From assembly GCA_002335115.1 (NCBI GenBank), contig DDCR01000058.1:1-7642 (forward strand): DNA of 7,642 nt, read 5' to 3'. The notes under the pieces are model-generated. The model worked only from the letters and a program-made list of their open reading frames with translations. It was not told the DNA's origin and did not search any database. The translations under genes were made by a program, and so were the position numbers. This DNA comes from Oceanospirillaceae bacterium UBA2001. GTDB lineage: Bacteria; Pseudomonadota; Gammaproteobacteria; Pseudomonadales; Balneatricaceae. This document shows positions 6,873-7,642 of this stretch, one piece after another; position 1 is the stretch's first letter; the number at the start of each line of letters is the position of its first letter.

Positions 6873-7642
6873 GACAGATACCTACGGTGGTAATCAGCAA
6901 ATATATCCTCTACTGAGACCTCTCGGGATGGAATGGTCTGCACGACCTTAGTTACATTCATAAAGTGCCGATAATGAACATTTTCATCCGTGACGTTACC
7001 TCCCCATGTGCCACAGCCCATAGATAAGGAAAACGGTAAGCCGTTATCAAAGCTGCCACCTGTCGCAAAACAGTGGGCTTGATTCACAATCACCCGACAA
7101 ACTGGCATTTCAAGACCCAATACCTCGGCTCGTTCGATGGATTGACTATGCAAACTTAAAGAATGTCCTTTGCCTTGATAGTTCAAAATAGTATTAGCTA
7201 CTTTTTTGGCATCATCAAAGTCTTGGGCACGGTATAAGGTTAAAACGAGTGCCATTTTTTCGCCAGAAAAAGGGAAATCTGCACCCGCACCCGTCTCTTC
7301 CACCATCAAAAAATCAGCATCACAAGCAGAAGTTCGAGTAATACCCGCAAGTTCACACATCACACTGACCGGTTTTGCTAGCATGGATGCATTGAGGTGG
7401 CCCTTGTACCATAAAACTGCCTCTAATTTTGCAGTCTCTTTGGGGGTCAATAGGCACCCATTTACTGACTCCAAAGCCTTTAGCATATCGTTATAAATAG
7501 CTTTAACCATGATCAAACTATTCTCAGACGAGCAGCTAGTGGCATTATCAAAGGTTTTTGAGGCTTTTATTTTAGCAGCAGCTGAGGCCAAGTCTGCCGT
7601 TTCATCGATTAAACTAGTGACATTACCAGCGCCTACACCGAA
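6869..7642 (-). CDS. Acylating (CoA-dependent) aldehyde dehydrogenase, SauS-like, N-terminus beyond the right edge
   Basis: C-terminal part of an NAD(P)-dependent aldehyde dehydrogenase of the acylating type, which interconverts acyl-CoA and free aldehyde. The frame is open to base 7642; the visible 257 residues are a bit over half of a usual 450-480, and the apparent TTG start near 7591 is internal. Seen: FGVGAGNV at the edge, then KTFDNATSCSSENS, in which C37 of the visible part (codon 7534-7532) matches the catalytic cysteine of this family (FDNGTSCSSE type). Near the C-terminus, SLSMGCGTWGGNVTDENVHYRHFMNVTKV matches the glycine-tryptophan signature shared by EutE/AdhE-like and SauS enzymes. 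The catalytic cysteine and C-terminal signature are intact, so there is no sign of decay. It overlaps the ligase gene by 4 bp. Family knowledge: SauS makes sulfoacetaldehyde from sulfoacetyl-CoA; the exact substrate here cannot be decided, and succinyl-, glyoxylyl- or other short acyl-CoAs are alternatives. Confidence 0.9.
   Translation of the reverse strand, partial: FGVGAGNVTSLIDETADLASAAAKIKASKTFDNATSCSSENSLIMVKAIYNDMLKALESVNGCLLTPKETAKLEAVLWYKGHLNASMLAKPVSVMCELAGITRTSACDADFLMVEETGAGADFPFSGEKMALVLTLYRAQDFDDAKKVANTILNYQGKGHSLSLHSQSIERAEVLGLEMPVCRVIVNQAHCFATGGSFDNGLPFSLSMGCGTWGGNVTDENVHYRHFMNVTKVVQTIPSREVSVEDIFADYHRRYLS

Noticed and set aside
7589..7591. TTG at 7591 as the start of the aldehyde dehydrogenase.
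   Set aside because: The frame continues to the window edge with family-like sequence (FGVGAGNV), and the conserved NAD-binding region must lie beyond it.

Overview
The window (about 45% GC by eye) looks like the chromosome of a gammaproteobacterium. The left part carries the order miaB - ybeZ(phoH-like) - ybeY - corC(ybeX) - lnt, as in Escherichia coli, and the proteins align closely with the E. coli ones from memory. The exact genus cannot be read from the sequence. A marine or aquatic oligotroph would fit the right-hand genes, but that is inference.

Layout. Positions 1-4665 (+ strand) are a compact housekeeping run: the C-terminal half of the tRNA methylthiotransferase MiaB (cut by the left edge), the PhoH-family ATPase YbeZ, the rRNA-maturation endoribonuclease YbeY, the CBS-domain protein CorC/YbeX, and apolipoprotein N-acyltransferase Lnt. 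Spacing is 5 bp, a 4-bp ATGA overlap, 44 bp (with a possible internal promoter), then an overlap of 23-29 bp. This suggests one transcription unit with translational coupling, for tRNA modification, ribosome maturation and lipoprotein acylation.

Positions 7642-4618 (- strand) are a second unit converging on the first: the C-terminal part of an acylating, CoA-dependent aldehyde dehydrogenase (cut by the right edge), an AMP-forming acyl-CoA ligase overlapping it by ATGA, and, 92 bp further on, a 200-residue soluble protein I do not recognise. A ligase that makes an acyl-CoA next to an enzyme that interconverts acyl-CoA and aldehyde matches the SauT/SauS arrangement for sulfoacetate breakdown in Cupriavidus necator. 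The substrate here cannot be proven from sequence, and oxalate or another short-chain acid remains possible. The unknown protein's start codon lies within a predicted hairpin, and its 3' end overlaps the 3' end of lnt by 48 bp with no recognisable terminator between the converging units.

No RNA genes, CRISPR arrays, insertion sequences or attachment sites were seen, and no gene-free stretch exceeds 92 bp. The most interesting part is the catabolic cassette with its unidentified third gene directly after lnt; nothing in the window amounts to a clearly new defence or mobile system.
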